From the NCBI GenBank assembly GCA_938001915.1, contig CALLBD010000026.1, positions 1 through 60,077 of the forward strand: a stretch of DNA of 60,077 nucleotides, given 5' to 3'. Origin of the DNA: an uncultured Caulobacterales bacterium (lineage in GTDB: Bacteria > Pseudomonadota > Alphaproteobacteria > Caulobacterales > Maricaulaceae). Shown piece after piece: positions 48,664-57,461 of this stretch; positions within the stretch are counted from its first letter, which is position 1, and each line of letters begins with the position of its first letter. A program made the position numbers and the translations under genes. The notes beneath the pieces were generated by a model. That model was not told the origin of the DNA. It worked only from the letters and a program-made list of their open reading frames with translations, and searched no databases.

Positions 48664-49980
48664 ATGGTTGAACATGCCGTTAAGCGTGACCGGGCTCTGG
48701 TTGCTCACCCTAGATTCGCAGATATTCGTGCGGCCGATGCCGATTATGATTTGGATGAGGCGATAGGCTTAGCCGAGGCACTTGGCGTCGACCCTGTTTC
48801 CGCACGTATAATTCCTATTCGCGATATTCGGAGTTCGAATTTTTTCGGCGCGGGTCAAATCGACGATATGGCGGCGGCGATTGCGGGCGAGGCTCTGACC
48901 TTGTTAATTGTCAATGCGTCTTTGACGCCTGTTCAGCAACGGAATTTAGAGCGCATTCTTAAGGTTAAAGTGATTGACCGCACGGGTCTTATCCTCGAAA
49001 TTTTCGGTCTTCGCGCGGCTACAAAAGAGGGGCGTTTGCAGGTGGAGCTTGCGCGTCTGGGGTATGAGCGCTCTCGCCTTGTGCGGACATGGACCCATTT
49101 GGAACGGCAGCGCGGTGGTACGGGCGGCCTGGCTGGTCCTGGCGAAACCCAAATTGAGAGCGATCGCCGCGTATTGAATGATAAAATGACGCGTTTGAAG
49201 CGGAAGCTCGATGACGTAAGACGTACGCGGGGATTGCAGCGAAAAGCACGGCAAAGGGCGCCCGAAAGAGTTGTTGCGCTGGTTGGCTACACCAATGCTG
49301 GGAAGTCCACACTGTTCAATAAAATTACAAAAGGCGGCGTTCTGGCTAAAGATATGCTTTTTGCTACCTTGGACACGACACACAGGGTCTTACCATTACC
49401 AAGCGGCCAGACCGCTGTCTTATCTGATACGGTTGGTTTTATCTCTGATCTTCCGACCTCGCTCATCACGGCGTTTCGCGCCACCTTGGAAGAGGTCAAA
49501 GAAGCTGATTTGCTTATCCATGTCCGCGATATGTCTGACCCCTTGTCAGAGCGGCGGCGAGATGAAGTTATGGAGGTCTTGGACCAAATCCAAGCAGGTC
49601 CAGAACATAGCCAAGCCATTATCGAAGTCTGGAATAAGACCGACTTACTGAGCGAAGAGCAAGCTCGGCATCTTTCTGAGCGTGCAGGCGCATCGCGAAC
49701 CCATATTGATATGATCGATGCCTTTGAAGTCTCTTGCATGAGCGGAGAGGGTATTGAAGCGCTTGAAAATGGGATTGAAGAAATGCTCACCCGAAACGAC
49801 CATATTTTAGATGTTCTCGTAACGCCCAAGAATTTCTCGGCGCGCGCTTGGCTTCATGAAAATGGCCAAGTTTTGCGGGAAGAAGCAGGTGAGGGCGGAT
49901 CTGTTGAAATGCAAGTGCGTTTGTCAGAGTCTGATTCTGGAAAGTTTTTGGCGCGCCACAAAGAGCTGATTGTTTATTAG
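48664..49980 (+). CDS. hflX: Ribosome-associated GTPase HflX
   Basis: A 438-residue GTPase that splits stalled or heat-damaged ribosomes. Seen: the glycine-rich N-terminal domain ending RGGTGGLAGPGETQIESDRR, P-loop GYTNAGKST (from about 208), LDTTHR, SDTVGFISDLP and NKTDLL. Full length. Its 3' end overlaps the convergent mazG stop by four bases. Confidence 0.95.
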   Translation: MVEHAVKRDRALVAHPRFADIRAADADYDLDEAIGLAEALGVDPVSARIIPIRDIRSSNFFGAGQIDDMAAAIAGEALTLLIVNASLTPVQQRNLERILKVKVIDRTGLILEIFGLRAATKEGRLQVELARLGYERSRLVRTWTHLERQRGGTGGLAGPGETQIESDRRVLNDKMTRLKRKLDDVRRTRGLQRKARQRAPERVVALVGYTNAGKSTLFNKITKGGVLAKDMLFATLDTTHRVLPLPSGQTAVLSDTVGFISDLPTSLITAFRATLEEVKEADLLIHVRDMSDPLSERRRDEVMEVLDQIQAGPEHSQAIIEVWNKTDLLSEEQARHLSERAGASRTHIDMIDAFEVSCMSGEGIEALENGIEEMLTRNDHILDVLVTPKNFSARAWLHENGQVLREEAGEGGSVEMQVRLSESDSGKFLARHKELIVY

Positions 49981-50732
49981 AGTCCGGCGCGCTTGGCCGC
50001 TTGCCAGAGGTCTTCCATCTCATCGAGCGATAGCGACTCTAATTCACCTGCCGCTTTGTCTTCGACGGCGTTGAAGCGCTGCGTGAACTTGGCATTGGCT
50101 TGTCTGAGAGCCGCTTCAGGCTCCACTTTTAATTTGCGGGCAAGGTTCACGACGGAAAAGAGTAAATCGCCAATTTCAGCGGCAATTTCGTCTTGGTTTT
50201 GCGAGCGGACAGCCTGGCTGACCTCTTCAATTTCTTCTCGTAATTTTTCCACTGGGCCGTCGGTATCAGGCCAATCAAATCCGCGTTTTGCGGCGCGTTT
50301 TTGTAGCTTTTCTGCTCGCATGAGGGCCGGCAGAGATTTTGCGACGCCGTCTAAGGTTCGGCTTTGCCCTTCCGTCTTTCGCTCCATGGCTTTTATTGTA
50401 TCCCAATCGGGAACCTCTCCGCCTGCAAATACATGAGGGTGTCGGCTCACCATTTTTTCGACCAGGCCGTCACAGACGTCTTCGAAATCAAAGGCATCTA
50501 TTTCCGATGCCATTTTAGAATGAAACAGAACTTGGAATAAAAGATCGCCGAGCTCATTTTTGAGATCACCCATATGTTTTCGCTCAACAGCGTCTAGTAC
50601 TTCATAGCTCTCCTCAACCGTGTAGGGGGCGATGGTCTCAAATCGCTGCTCGCGGTCCCAGGGGCAATCCGCTCTGAGACGGTCCATGAGCGCAGTGATG
50701 CGGGCGTAGGGTGTTCCGCCGAGCTCTTTCAC
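49977..50732 (-). CDS. mazG: Nucleoside triphosphate pyrophosphohydrolase MazG
   Basis: A 251-residue, two-domain MazG that hydrolyses NTPs, including mispaired or damaged ones. Seen: CPWDREQ, EESYEVLDAV and NELGDLLFQVLFHS (EExxE and ExxD metal ligands) in the first domain, and REEIEEVSQAV with AEIGDLLFSVVNLAR in the second. The start is GTG 50732, whose TGA overlap with ccmD couples it to the ccm operon. Confidence 0.94.
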   Translation of the reverse strand: MKELGGTPYARITALMDRLRADCPWDREQRFETIAPYTVEESYEVLDAVERKHMGDLKNELGDLLFQVLFHSKMASEIDAFDFEDVCDGLVEKMVSRHPHVFAGGEVPDWDTIKAMERKTEGQSRTLDGVAKSLPALMRAEKLQKRAAKRGFDWPDTDGPVEKLREEIEEVSQAVRSQNQDEIAAEIGDLLFSVVNLARKLKVEPEAALRQANAKFTQRFNAVEDKAAGELESLSLDEMEDLWQAAKRAGL

Positions 50733-50836
50733 TTTCTTGGCTTTCTGAGCGTGAGAATGACAAGCGTACCTAGCGTTAAAATTGATACGCCATAGGCGGC
50801 TAAAATGAAGACAGTGTTTTTGCCGAAGTCGATCAT
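50729..50836 (-). CDS. ccmD: Heme exporter protein CcmD
   Basis: A 35-residue single-span membrane peptide (MIDFGKNTVFILAAYGVSIL, then a basic RKPRK tail), matching CcmD in size, topology and position between ccmC and the end of the operon. CcmD stabilises the CcmABC complex and helps release holo-CcmE. Its ATG overlaps the ccmC stop by four bases and its stop overlaps the mazG GTG. It is easily missed because of its size. Confidence 0.85.
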   Translation of the reverse strand: MIDFGKNTVFILAAYGVSILTLGTLVILTLRKPRK

Positions 50837-51585
50837 GATGAGATGTCCTCCAGCGTCACCTTGGCGGGTTTCGAACTTGCAGCGCGGTTGCGTTTGAGCT
50901 CCACGAGTTCAGCTTCTGTTCCGCGTAAAGTAAACCAGACGAGCAAGGCCGTATAGCCGAGCGCCATGACCGCCCAAGGCCACCCAAGCTCCGCAGAGAC
51001 GCCAGGCGCGCCAATGTCGGAAACGGTTGCGGGTTGATGCAGGGAGTTCCACCAATTCACGGAAAACTTAATGATAGGAATGTTCAGCCAGCCCACCATA
51101 CCCAGAATGGCGGCAAGTCTCGCGGCGAGGCGTCTATCAGAGACGATATTCCAAATGGCGATATAAGCTATGTATATAAAGAGCAGGATTAAGACTGAGG
51201 TCATACGCCCGTCCCATTGCCACCAAGTCCCCCATGCTGGTCGGCCCCACAGGCTGCCTGTGGCAAGGGTGAGAAAAGTAAAGGCGGCACCGGGTAAGGC
51301 AAGTGACCGCGCTACGCTGTCGGCGAGATTATGCCGCCAGACGAAACTCACGAGACTGGCAATAGCGATACCCGAATAGGCCGCGAGCGCGCACCAAGCG
51401 GCGGGTACGTGAACATATAAAATGCGAACAGCTTCGCCATGCTCCTGACCCGGGGGAGAAATAAACAACGCAAGAATAAGGCCGATGCCAATTAAGCCCA
51501 GAGCCAACCCTCCACTGATAGGCGTTGCGAATCGAGAAAACCGAAGAAACCTAACGGGGTTGGCAAGATAAGAGATAAAGCGCAT
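50833..51585 (-). CDS. ccmC: Heme exporter / cytochrome c biogenesis protein CcmC
   Basis: A 250-residue membrane protein with six helices that loads heme onto CcmE. Seen: the tryptophan-rich WWD motif WGTWWQWDGRMTS, flanking histidines in YVHVPAAW and NSLHQPAT that ligate heme, and the usual length. Between ccmB (adjacent TAA-ATG) and ccmD. Confidence 0.95.
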   Translation of the reverse strand: MRFISYLANPVRFLRFSRFATPISGGLALGLIGIGLILALFISPPGQEHGEAVRILYVHVPAAWCALAAYSGIAIASLVSFVWRHNLADSVARSLALPGAAFTFLTLATGSLWGRPAWGTWWQWDGRMTSVLILLFIYIAYIAIWNIVSDRRLAARLAAILGMVGWLNIPIIKFSVNWWNSLHQPATVSDIGAPGVSAELGWPWAVMALGYTALLVWFTLRGTEAELVELKRNRAASSKPAKVTLEDISS

Positions 51586-52254
51586 TTAGCGATCCGTATT
51601 AACTGAGAGAGCCGCGGCTGACGCAGGAATAGATAAAGCCAAAGCCAGCAATGACAATCCTATAAGTGCGCGGTATTCCAACGCAGCAATCCCGTCTTGC
51701 GGATAATTGTTTGTCGCGATCACCCCCATAATTAAAATCGGCACAAGTAAGGGCGCGCTGATGAAAATGGCCAAGAACCCTCCTTTTCCGCGTGCCCCCG
51801 TTAAGGCGCCTGCGAAAGCTGTATAGGCGGCAAGACCGGGGAGAGCGCAGATAAGCGCGAGGACTAAGCCCGTGACATGGACAGCGGGAAGATCGAATAG
51901 TAGTGACCACAAGGGTGCGGTTAGGGCGAGAGGGAGGATGTAAACAACTGAAAAGCTTAGAAGCCCTGCGGTCGCTTGGGTCATAAAACTAACACCAGAG
52001 AGCCAGAGCTGCCCTGTTGTACCATCCCGTAAGTCTTCTGAAAAAACACGCTCTACACTCATGAGGGCAGCAAAGCTGAGTGCGAGCCAAATGAGCGGCA
52101 CGCCCAATTGACGGAGTTTCGACATCTCACCATCCAGAGCTATTGCGCTAAGGGATAGGAATATCGCCATAAAGACGAGGCCGTAAGCCCAGCTTCCCCC
52201 CGACCGTGCCGCGCGGATAATATCACGGCGAAGAATTTTCAATACCATCTTCAT
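51586..52254 (-). CDS. ccmB: Heme ABC exporter permease CcmB
   Basis: A 222-residue permease with six predicted helices. Seen: an N-terminal basic LRRDIIRAARSGG cytoplasmic segment, RVFSEDLRDGTTGQLWLSG and APLLVPILIMGV, all typical of CcmB. With CcmA it uses ATP to release heme-loaded CcmE. Start overlaps the ccmA stop by four bases. Confidence 0.94.
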   Translation of the reverse strand: MKMVLKILRRDIIRAARSGGSWAYGLVFMAIFLSLSAIALDGEMSKLRQLGVPLIWLALSFAALMSVERVFSEDLRDGTTGQLWLSGVSFMTQATAGLLSFSVVYILPLALTAPLWSLLFDLPAVHVTGLVLALICALPGLAAYTAFAGALTGARGKGGFLAIFISAPLLVPILIMGVIATNNYPQDGIAALEYRALIGLSLLALALSIPASAAALSVNTDR

Positions 52255-52832
52255 CCGAGGGCGAGCCGCTTTGTCGGGACGTTATTTACTGCGATGGGAG
52301 CGTGTGAAGCAATAAGCGCTAAGCCGCCGGCTTTGACATGCGCCTGTAAATGCCCAGCAACCAACTGTCTTCCGTCCTCGTCTAACCCTGCCAAGGGCTC
52401 ATCCAATATCCAGATGGGTTTTTTGTCTGCCAATATCTTCGCGAATGAGAGCCGTTTCGCCTGTCCCGTGGAAAGGTTTTGCGTCAATGTTGTAGCTTGT
52501 TCTGATAGGCCTGTGGTTTTTAGATCAATGTTCCAAAAGGCCGCCTCTTCATGGGCTCGCAGCCCAGGTTTGGCATAGGCGTCAGAGGGAAGGAATGAGA
52601 CGCATTGCGGCGCCGTTACAAGCGCGCCGTCCAGCGTCCAACTCACATTACCATCCGCGGCTTGGCTCAAGCCCGCGCAGGTTCGGAGCAGAGAGGTTTT
52701 GCCAATACCATTTCCGCCGACCACCCAAAGAAGTTTGGGGCCGCTGAGCTCGAGACTTAAGTCTGAAATCAGCTGTCGTCCGCCTCTCTCGATTGAGACA
52801 GCGTCGAGGGATAATGTCGGTTTTCCGTACAT
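52251..52832 (-). CDS. ccmA: Heme ABC exporter ATP-binding protein CcmA
   Basis: A 193-residue ABC ATPase. Seen: Walker A GGNGIGKTSL, signature LSTGQAKRL, Walker B IWILDEPLAGLD and a late switch histidine in IASHAPI. Length is typical of CcmA. ATG at 52832 gives the family start and lies behind AGGAGG, although only three bases separate them; the frame extends to 52862, an alternative start. Confidence 0.94.
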   Translation of the reverse strand: MYGKPTLSLDAVSIERGGRQLISDLSLELSGPKLLWVVGGNGIGKTSLLRTCAGLSQAADGNVSWTLDGALVTAPQCVSFLPSDAYAKPGLRAHEEAAFWNIDLKTTGLSEQATTLTQNLSTGQAKRLSFAKILADKKPIWILDEPLAGLDEDGRQLVAGHLQAHVKAGGLALIASHAPIAVNNVPTKRLALG

Positions 52833-52919
52833 GCGCCTCCTGTAGCGAGGCGGCTCTCTCATGTCACTCTTTGTGTCGCTATAACTTGAAGCCTACGCCC
52901 TTCATGTTATTTGCTGATT

Positions 52920-53372
52920 ATGACGGAAACGCGCATCACACCCCCAAACCAAAATCGACGCCTCATTTGGATTGTTGTTTTAGGTCTTATGATGGCAGGT
53001 GGATTGGCGTTGATTTTCCAAGTCCTAAACCAAAATACGCAATTTTTCGAAAATCCTTCTGATGTCGTAGCTGAGGGGTTTGAGCCTAGGTCCGAAGTTT
53101 TTAAGATTGGGGGCCTTGTTGCTGAGAACTCTGTGGTAACAGAGGGTCTAAAAACTATGTTTCGCGTCGAAGATTTTGAGCGCGAAATGGCGCGGGAATT
53201 ATCGGTAACCTATTCAGGGGCATTGCCGGATTTGTTTCGGGAGGGGCAGGGCGTTGTGGTATCGGGCCGGTTGACGTCGGATACCCATTTTCAAGCCGTT
53301 GAGGTTTTGGCGAAACATGATGAAAATTATCAACCTAAAGTGAATTATAGAGACAAAATTCCCTCTCGTTAA
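52920..53372 (+). CDS. ccmE: Periplasmic heme chaperone CcmE
   Basis: A 150-residue membrane-anchored heme chaperone for cytochrome c maturation. Seen: basic start, one membrane helix (about 18-38), the OB-fold (FKIGGLV, VSGRLTSDTHF) and the heme-binding LAKHDENY, with histidine and tyrosine of the HxxxY site. ATG 52920 is used rather than a TTG nine bases earlier. It is divergent from ccmABCD instead of following it, and crtY starts 12 bases downstream; ccmF, ccmG and ccmH are not in the window. Confidence 0.93.
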   Translation: MTETRITPPNQNRRLIWIVVLGLMMAGGLALIFQVLNQNTQFFENPSDVVAEGFEPRSEVFKIGGLVAENSVVTEGLKTMFRVEDFEREMARELSVTYSGALPDLFREGQGVVVSGRLTSDTHFQAVEVLAKHDENYQPKVNYRDKIPSR

Positions 53373-53384
53373 ATTGGCAACCTT

Positions 53385-54581
53385 ATGACCCAAGCTCCCG
53401 ATATGATTATTGTAGGTGCTGGCCTTTCAGGGTTGCTCACGGCTTGGCGCTGTTTGGATGTAAATCCAGATTTGCAAATTGAAATAATTGAGGCCTCTGA
53501 CAGGATTGCGGGGGATCATACCTGGTCTTTTAATCTGACAGATGTCGCCGAGCACTTGCAGGGTTGGATAAAGCCTTTCATTGCCTATCGCTGGGATAGC
53601 TATGATGTGAAGTTTCCAAAGCGGAAACGTACATTGGATATTCCATATTGCACAGGAAATTCAGACACGCTGCGAGCGTGTGTGCAGCTACACATAGACA
53701 GCGGGCGTTTGCGCCTCCGTTTGAATACAGCTGTTGAGAGTCTACACTCTGATTATGTAGTTCTCGAGTCTGGAGAGAAACTCGAGGCGCGGGGCGTGCT
53801 CGACGCGCGCGGTTTTGAACCCAATGACGATGTCTTTCTTGGCTATCAAAAATTTGTCGGCCACGTCATCAAGACGAAAGAGCCGCATGGGCTTGAGCGT
53901 CCCATTATCATGGATGCAACGGTTGAGCAGTTGGGCGGCTACCGTTTTGTCTATTGCTTGCCTTATTCTGAAACTGAAGTCCTTGTCGAAGATACATATT
54001 ATACGGATGGGCCAGAGCTTCGCAGCCAAGAGGTCGATGCGCGTATTAAGGATTATATTCGGGATAATCTGAATGTGAGTGAATATGAGGTTGTTCGTAG
54101 GGAAAAGGGTGTGTTGCCGATAACTTTAGGCGTTCAAGATAGATATGACGCGGCACCTGCCCTAGGTATTCGAGGTGGTTTTTATCACGCTGTGACAGGG
54201 TATAGTTTTCCTGAGGCTTTGAAGAATGCTGATTGGATTGCCTATAAAATCGATCTTTTTGGGGAAGATTGGGACCACGAAACTTCTGATCATACTCTTC
54301 AAGTTAACCGCACCCAACATCGCCAAGACGAACGCTTCCTACGTCTCCTAAACCGTATGCTCTTTCGCGCCGCCAAACCCGAAGAGCGTTACTCCGTCCT
54401 GCAACGTTTCTATGGCTTAAACCAAGGTCTCATTGAGCGGTTTTATGCGGGGCAACTAAAATGGTATGATAAGGCTCGAATTCTAATCGGAAAGCCGCCT
54501 GTGCCCGTACATAAAGCACTCTATAATTTATCAGAGAAAGCCTTTATCAGGCGCGAAAGAGCGAAACGAGATTCTAAGTGA
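53385..54581 (+). CDS. crtY: Lycopene beta-cyclase, CrtY type
   Basis: A 398-residue cyclase that turns lycopene into beta-carotene. Seen: the dinucleotide-binding MIIVGAGLSGLLTAWR, a DHTWSF motif, VLDARG, YRFVYCLPYSETEVLVEDTYY-type strand with the conserved LVEDT, and RGGFYHAVTGYSFP. These are CrtY-family signatures and argue against the CrtL and CrtYcd types. Its stop overlaps the crtI GTG start by four bases. Confidence 0.95.
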   Translation: MTQAPDMIIVGAGLSGLLTAWRCLDVNPDLQIEIIEASDRIAGDHTWSFNLTDVAEHLQGWIKPFIAYRWDSYDVKFPKRKRTLDIPYCTGNSDTLRACVQLHIDSGRLRLRLNTAVESLHSDYVVLESGEKLEARGVLDARGFEPNDDVFLGYQKFVGHVIKTKEPHGLERPIIMDATVEQLGGYRFVYCLPYSETEVLVEDTYYTDGPELRSQEVDARIKDYIRDNLNVSEYEVVRREKGVLPITLGVQDRYDAAPALGIRGGFYHAVTGYSFPEALKNADWIAYKIDLFGEDWDHETSDHTLQVNRTQHRQDERFLRLLNRMLFRAAKPEERYSVLQRFYGLNQGLIERFYAGQLKWYDKARILIGKPPVPVHKALYNLSEKAFIRRERAKRDSK

Positions 54582-56131
54582 CTTCATCCACATCATCAAA
54601 ACCCACAGCTATCGTTGTTGGGGCGGGCTTTGGCGGCATTGCGCTGGCCATTCGCCTTCAAGCTATGGGCTTCCAAACGACGCTATTGGATAACCGCGAT
54701 AAGCCAGGCGGCCGTGCCTATGTCTATGAGAAAGGCGGCTTTAAATTTGATGGCGGGCCGACGGTAATTACTGACCCAGATTGCCTAGAAGAATTATTTA
54801 CCCTCGCAGGGCGGGAGATGAAAGATTATGTGGAGCTGCTACCTGTCGACCCTTTCTACCGCCTGCAATGGGAAGATGGCGAGGTGCTGGATTATAATAA
54901 TGATCAAGATTTCCTCGAGGAACAAATCCGCGCGCGGAACCCAGATGATGTGGAAGGCTATCGCAAATTCCTCGCCTATTCGCAGGAACTCTACCGCGAA
55001 GGCTATGAGAAGCTAGGCACGACCGCTTTCCTAAAAATGAGCCAAATGTTTGCCGCTGCGCCGCAGCTCGTGAAGCTTCGCGCGGACCGTAGTGTTTACG
55101 CCCAAGTGTCCAAATTCGTGAAAGATGAAAAGACGCGTCAGCTCCTCTCTTTCCAATCGCTTCTTGTGGGCGGCAACCCCTTTGCGACTTCTGCGATTTA
55201 CGGTCTTATCCATGCGTTAGAGCGCAAGGGCGGGGTTTGGTTCGCCAAAGGCGGCACAGGCGCGCTCGTCGCGGGGCTTGTCAGCCTATTTCAAGATATT
55301 GGCGGCGAGCTTCGCCTGAATAGTGAAGTCACCGATATTCACACCGAAGGCGACCGCGTAACGGGCGTGACAACGAAGGATGGTTGGAGCCAAGATGCCG
55401 ACCTCGTCGCGTCAAATGCGGATGTCGTTCACACCTATCAAAAACTTCTGCGCAAGCATAAGCGCGGGCAGAAATACGGTAAGGCCCTCACTAAAAAGCG
55501 TCACTCTATGTCGCTCTTTGTGATTTATTTCGGTCTCGATATCCCCACGCCAGAACATCTGAAACATCACATTATCCTGTTTGGGCAACGCTACAAGGAA
55601 TTGATCGCGGAGATATTCGGGAAGGGCGGAAAGCTATCCGATGATTTCTCGCTCTATCTGCATGCGCCGAGCAAGACAGACGCGACCATGTCCCCCGAAG
55701 GGAAATCGGCCTATTATGTCCTGGCACCCGTGCCGCATCTGGGTCACGCAGATCTTGATTGGGATGAAATCGGGCCCGCTTATGCGCAGAAGATTTTAGA
55801 CTACCTCGAGGTTCACGCCATTCCGGGATTGAACGACCATCTGGAAGTCATGCACACACTGACGCCATTTGGGTTCCGGGATGATATGAATTCACATCTC
55901 GGTAGTGCCTTTTCTGTTGAGCCAATCCTGACGCAATCTGCGTGGTTCCGCCCGCATAACAGGGATGATGTTATCTCCAATATGTATATAACGGGCGCTG
56001 GTACGCATCCAGGCGCAGGCGTTCCCGGCGTTGTTGGCGCGGCCAAAGCCACCGCTGGCGTAATTCAAGATGATTTCGCAGGTGTCTTGTCCAAACAAAA
56101 CGGCAACGGCGATTGGCCCTCAAATTCATAA
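54578..56131 (+). CDS. crtI: Phytoene desaturase CrtI
   Basis: A 517-residue FAD-dependent desaturase that introduces the double bonds turning phytoene into lycopene. Seen: IVVGAGFGGIALAIRLQ with DKPGGRAYVYE, FDGGPTVIT, WFAKGGTGALVAGL, and the C-terminal GAGTHPGAGVPGVVG. Starts at GTG 54578 in GTGA overlap with crtY. Number of desaturation steps cannot be told from sequence. Confidence 0.96.
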   Translation: MTSSTSSKPTAIVVGAGFGGIALAIRLQAMGFQTTLLDNRDKPGGRAYVYEKGGFKFDGGPTVITDPDCLEELFTLAGREMKDYVELLPVDPFYRLQWEDGEVLDYNNDQDFLEEQIRARNPDDVEGYRKFLAYSQELYREGYEKLGTTAFLKMSQMFAAAPQLVKLRADRSVYAQVSKFVKDEKTRQLLSFQSLLVGGNPFATSAIYGLIHALERKGGVWFAKGGTGALVAGLVSLFQDIGGELRLNSEVTDIHTEGDRVTGVTTKDGWSQDADLVASNADVVHTYQKLLRKHKRGQKYGKALTKKRHSMSLFVIYFGLDIPTPEHLKHHIILFGQRYKELIAEIFGKGGKLSDDFSLYLHAPSKTDATMSPEGKSAYYVLAPVPHLGHADLDWDEIGPAYAQKILDYLEVHAIPGLNDHLEVMHTLTPFGFRDDMNSHLGSAFSVEPILTQSAWFRPHNRDDVISNMYITGAGTHPGAGVPGVVGAAKATAGVIQDDFAGVLSKQNGNGDWPSNS

Positions 56132-56164
56132 CTTGCTTTTCATTCTTCATCAAAAGGTACACAA

Positions 56165-56677
56165 ATGTCTGATCTTTCCATGTCTAATGCCGTAAGTGCT
56201 TTGCCAAAACTTGTCGGCAATCTTGAACATATTCTGCGCAAGGCAGAACAAAATGCTGAAGAGCGCGGGATTGATATGGAGGTTTTGCTTAATTCGCGTC
56301 TCGCGCCAGATATGCATCCACTTTATAAGCAAGTTCTCATGGTTTGTGATTTGGCGAAAATGGCACCCTATCGCATCGCAGGGCTCACGCCGCCGAAATA
56401 TGATGATAGTGAGCGCACATTAGATGAGCTTTATGGTTTAATTGAAAAGACCAAAGCTGATGTAGCAGCGGTGACGCCCGATCAATTAGATGGACGCGAA
56501 GACGTCGAGTTTATGGTGAAATTAGGTCCGCGCGGGGACGTGCCATTCACGGGCATTGTCTATTTATCATCATTCACACTTCCGAACCTGCATTTCCATA
56601 TTACAACCGCTTATAATATCCTGCGCCATAACGGCGTGCCGCTCGGTAAGTTCGATTATTTCGGCGGCAGTTTGTAG
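56165..56677 (+). CDS. DUF1993-family protein in the carotenoid operon
   Basis: A 170-residue DUF1993-family protein. Seen: LPKLVGNLEHILRKAEQNAEERG, LLNSRLAPDMHPLYKQV, and the C-terminal NLHFHITTAYNILRHNG with conserved histidines. The fold resembles DinB-like four-helix bundles that can bind a metal; function is unknown. It follows crtI by 33 bases on the same strand, so it is likely part of the crt transcript, and AAGG precedes its ATG. Confidence 0.82.
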   Translation: MSDLSMSNAVSALPKLVGNLEHILRKAEQNAEERGIDMEVLLNSRLAPDMHPLYKQVLMVCDLAKMAPYRIAGLTPPKYDDSERTLDELYGLIEKTKADVAAVTPDQLDGREDVEFMVKLGPRGDVPFTGIVYLSSFTLPNLHFHITTAYNILRHNGVPLGKFDYFGGSL

Positions 56678-56715
56678 GCTTTTACCGTAGGCAAGCGACA
56701 ACGCTTACTGCCCGT

Positions 56716-56735
56716 GTTGAAACTTTGGTTTCAAC
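56716..56735 (+). terminator. Hairpin after the crtY-crtI-DUF1993 unit
   Basis: GTTGAAAC, TTTG, GTTTCAAC: a perfect 8-base stem 39 bases after the stop. A weaker AAGCG/CGCTT hairpin lies just before it. There is no T-tract, so a factor-dependent terminator or mRNA-protecting hairpin is as likely as intrinsic termination. Confidence 0.4.
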
Positions 56736-56769
56736 AAGGAAACAGCCAAATTCTTATCATAAGGCAATT

Positions 56770-56935
56770 AGGACGTGCCCGCAGATGTGTCTTCTCGATG
56801 GAGGCGAAACGTCCGCAATCGACCCTGTGAGTCGATTGCAGTGTAGCGCCGAACGGCTAAGTCGTTCGGTGTGCAATGTTAGAGTTATAGGCAAGTTGAA
56901 TTCCTCACTGCCTATCGAGAGGTCAGCCGAAACTA
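56770..56935 (+). repeat. Dispersed intergenic repeat, copy C
   Basis: Begins AGGACGTGCCCGCAGATG and CGATGGA like copy B, then follows copy D (inverted at 24385-24537) through two hairpins: GCAATCGAC with GTCGATTGC, and CCGAACG with CGTTCGG. Both stems are perfect here; in D the second is perfect. Apparent coding across C and D is a by-product of this conservation. Confidence 0.8.
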
Positions 56936-56946
56936 AAATATAAAAC

Positions 56947-57262
56947 AGGACGTGCCCGCAGATGTGTCTTCCCGATGGAATACCAAAGGGTAGAAGAAGT
57001 TTTGTTTTACGCGAAGACTCGTGGAATTGGCTTACAGCCAAATCCACAGCGTGCATTTTTTGCAGAGCAAAAATTGCACTATCTGCGGCGATGGTTTTTG
57101 AAGAAACGGCCGGTGCAACCCCAGAGTTGGCCCACTTGGAACCACTGGTCGGCTCTCGTTCCTAAAGCCCCGGCACAGTCCACACTCTCACATGCAGATG
57201 CTCAGACCCATCGTCTCTCGAACCAGCAAGTAAGCGCTCACCTGTCCATTGCTCGAAAGAAC
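56947..57262 (+). repeat. Dispersed intergenic repeat, copy B
   Basis: Starts with the same AGGACGTGCCCGCAGATG left end as copy C, 177 bases further on, then continues like copy A (GTTTTGTTTTACGC; GCGATGGTTTTTGA; AGCCCCGGCACAGTCC to CTCACCTGTCC). Copies B and C together fill most of the roughly 780-base gap 56678-57461 before crtB; no gene is supported there. Confidence 0.75.
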
Positions 57263-57461
57263 TTCATCAACCTATCACACCTTTCGGCGCTGAGGATTAT
57301 TCTCTATGTTTTTGTATTAAGAGTCTGAAAAGATGAAATTTTTGATTTTTTGAAACGAGGAAAGACATTTAATATGAGTGATTTTAAGTGGCCCCGCCTT
57401 GCCCCTTGTTCGCTCTGTCATTCTGCTTTCCATAGCTCGCAAACCAACCTATCCAATATTT

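Noticed and set aside
56962-57328. Overlapping ORFs in two frames upstream of crtB that look like commonly annotated small hypothetical proteins
   Set aside because: They coincide with repeat copy B, which is shared with the intergenic copy A; neither frame is preserved in A.
57374-57461. ATG-started short frame with several cysteines just before crtB
   Set aside because: Runs into crtB in another frame and stops early; no support beyond an ATG.
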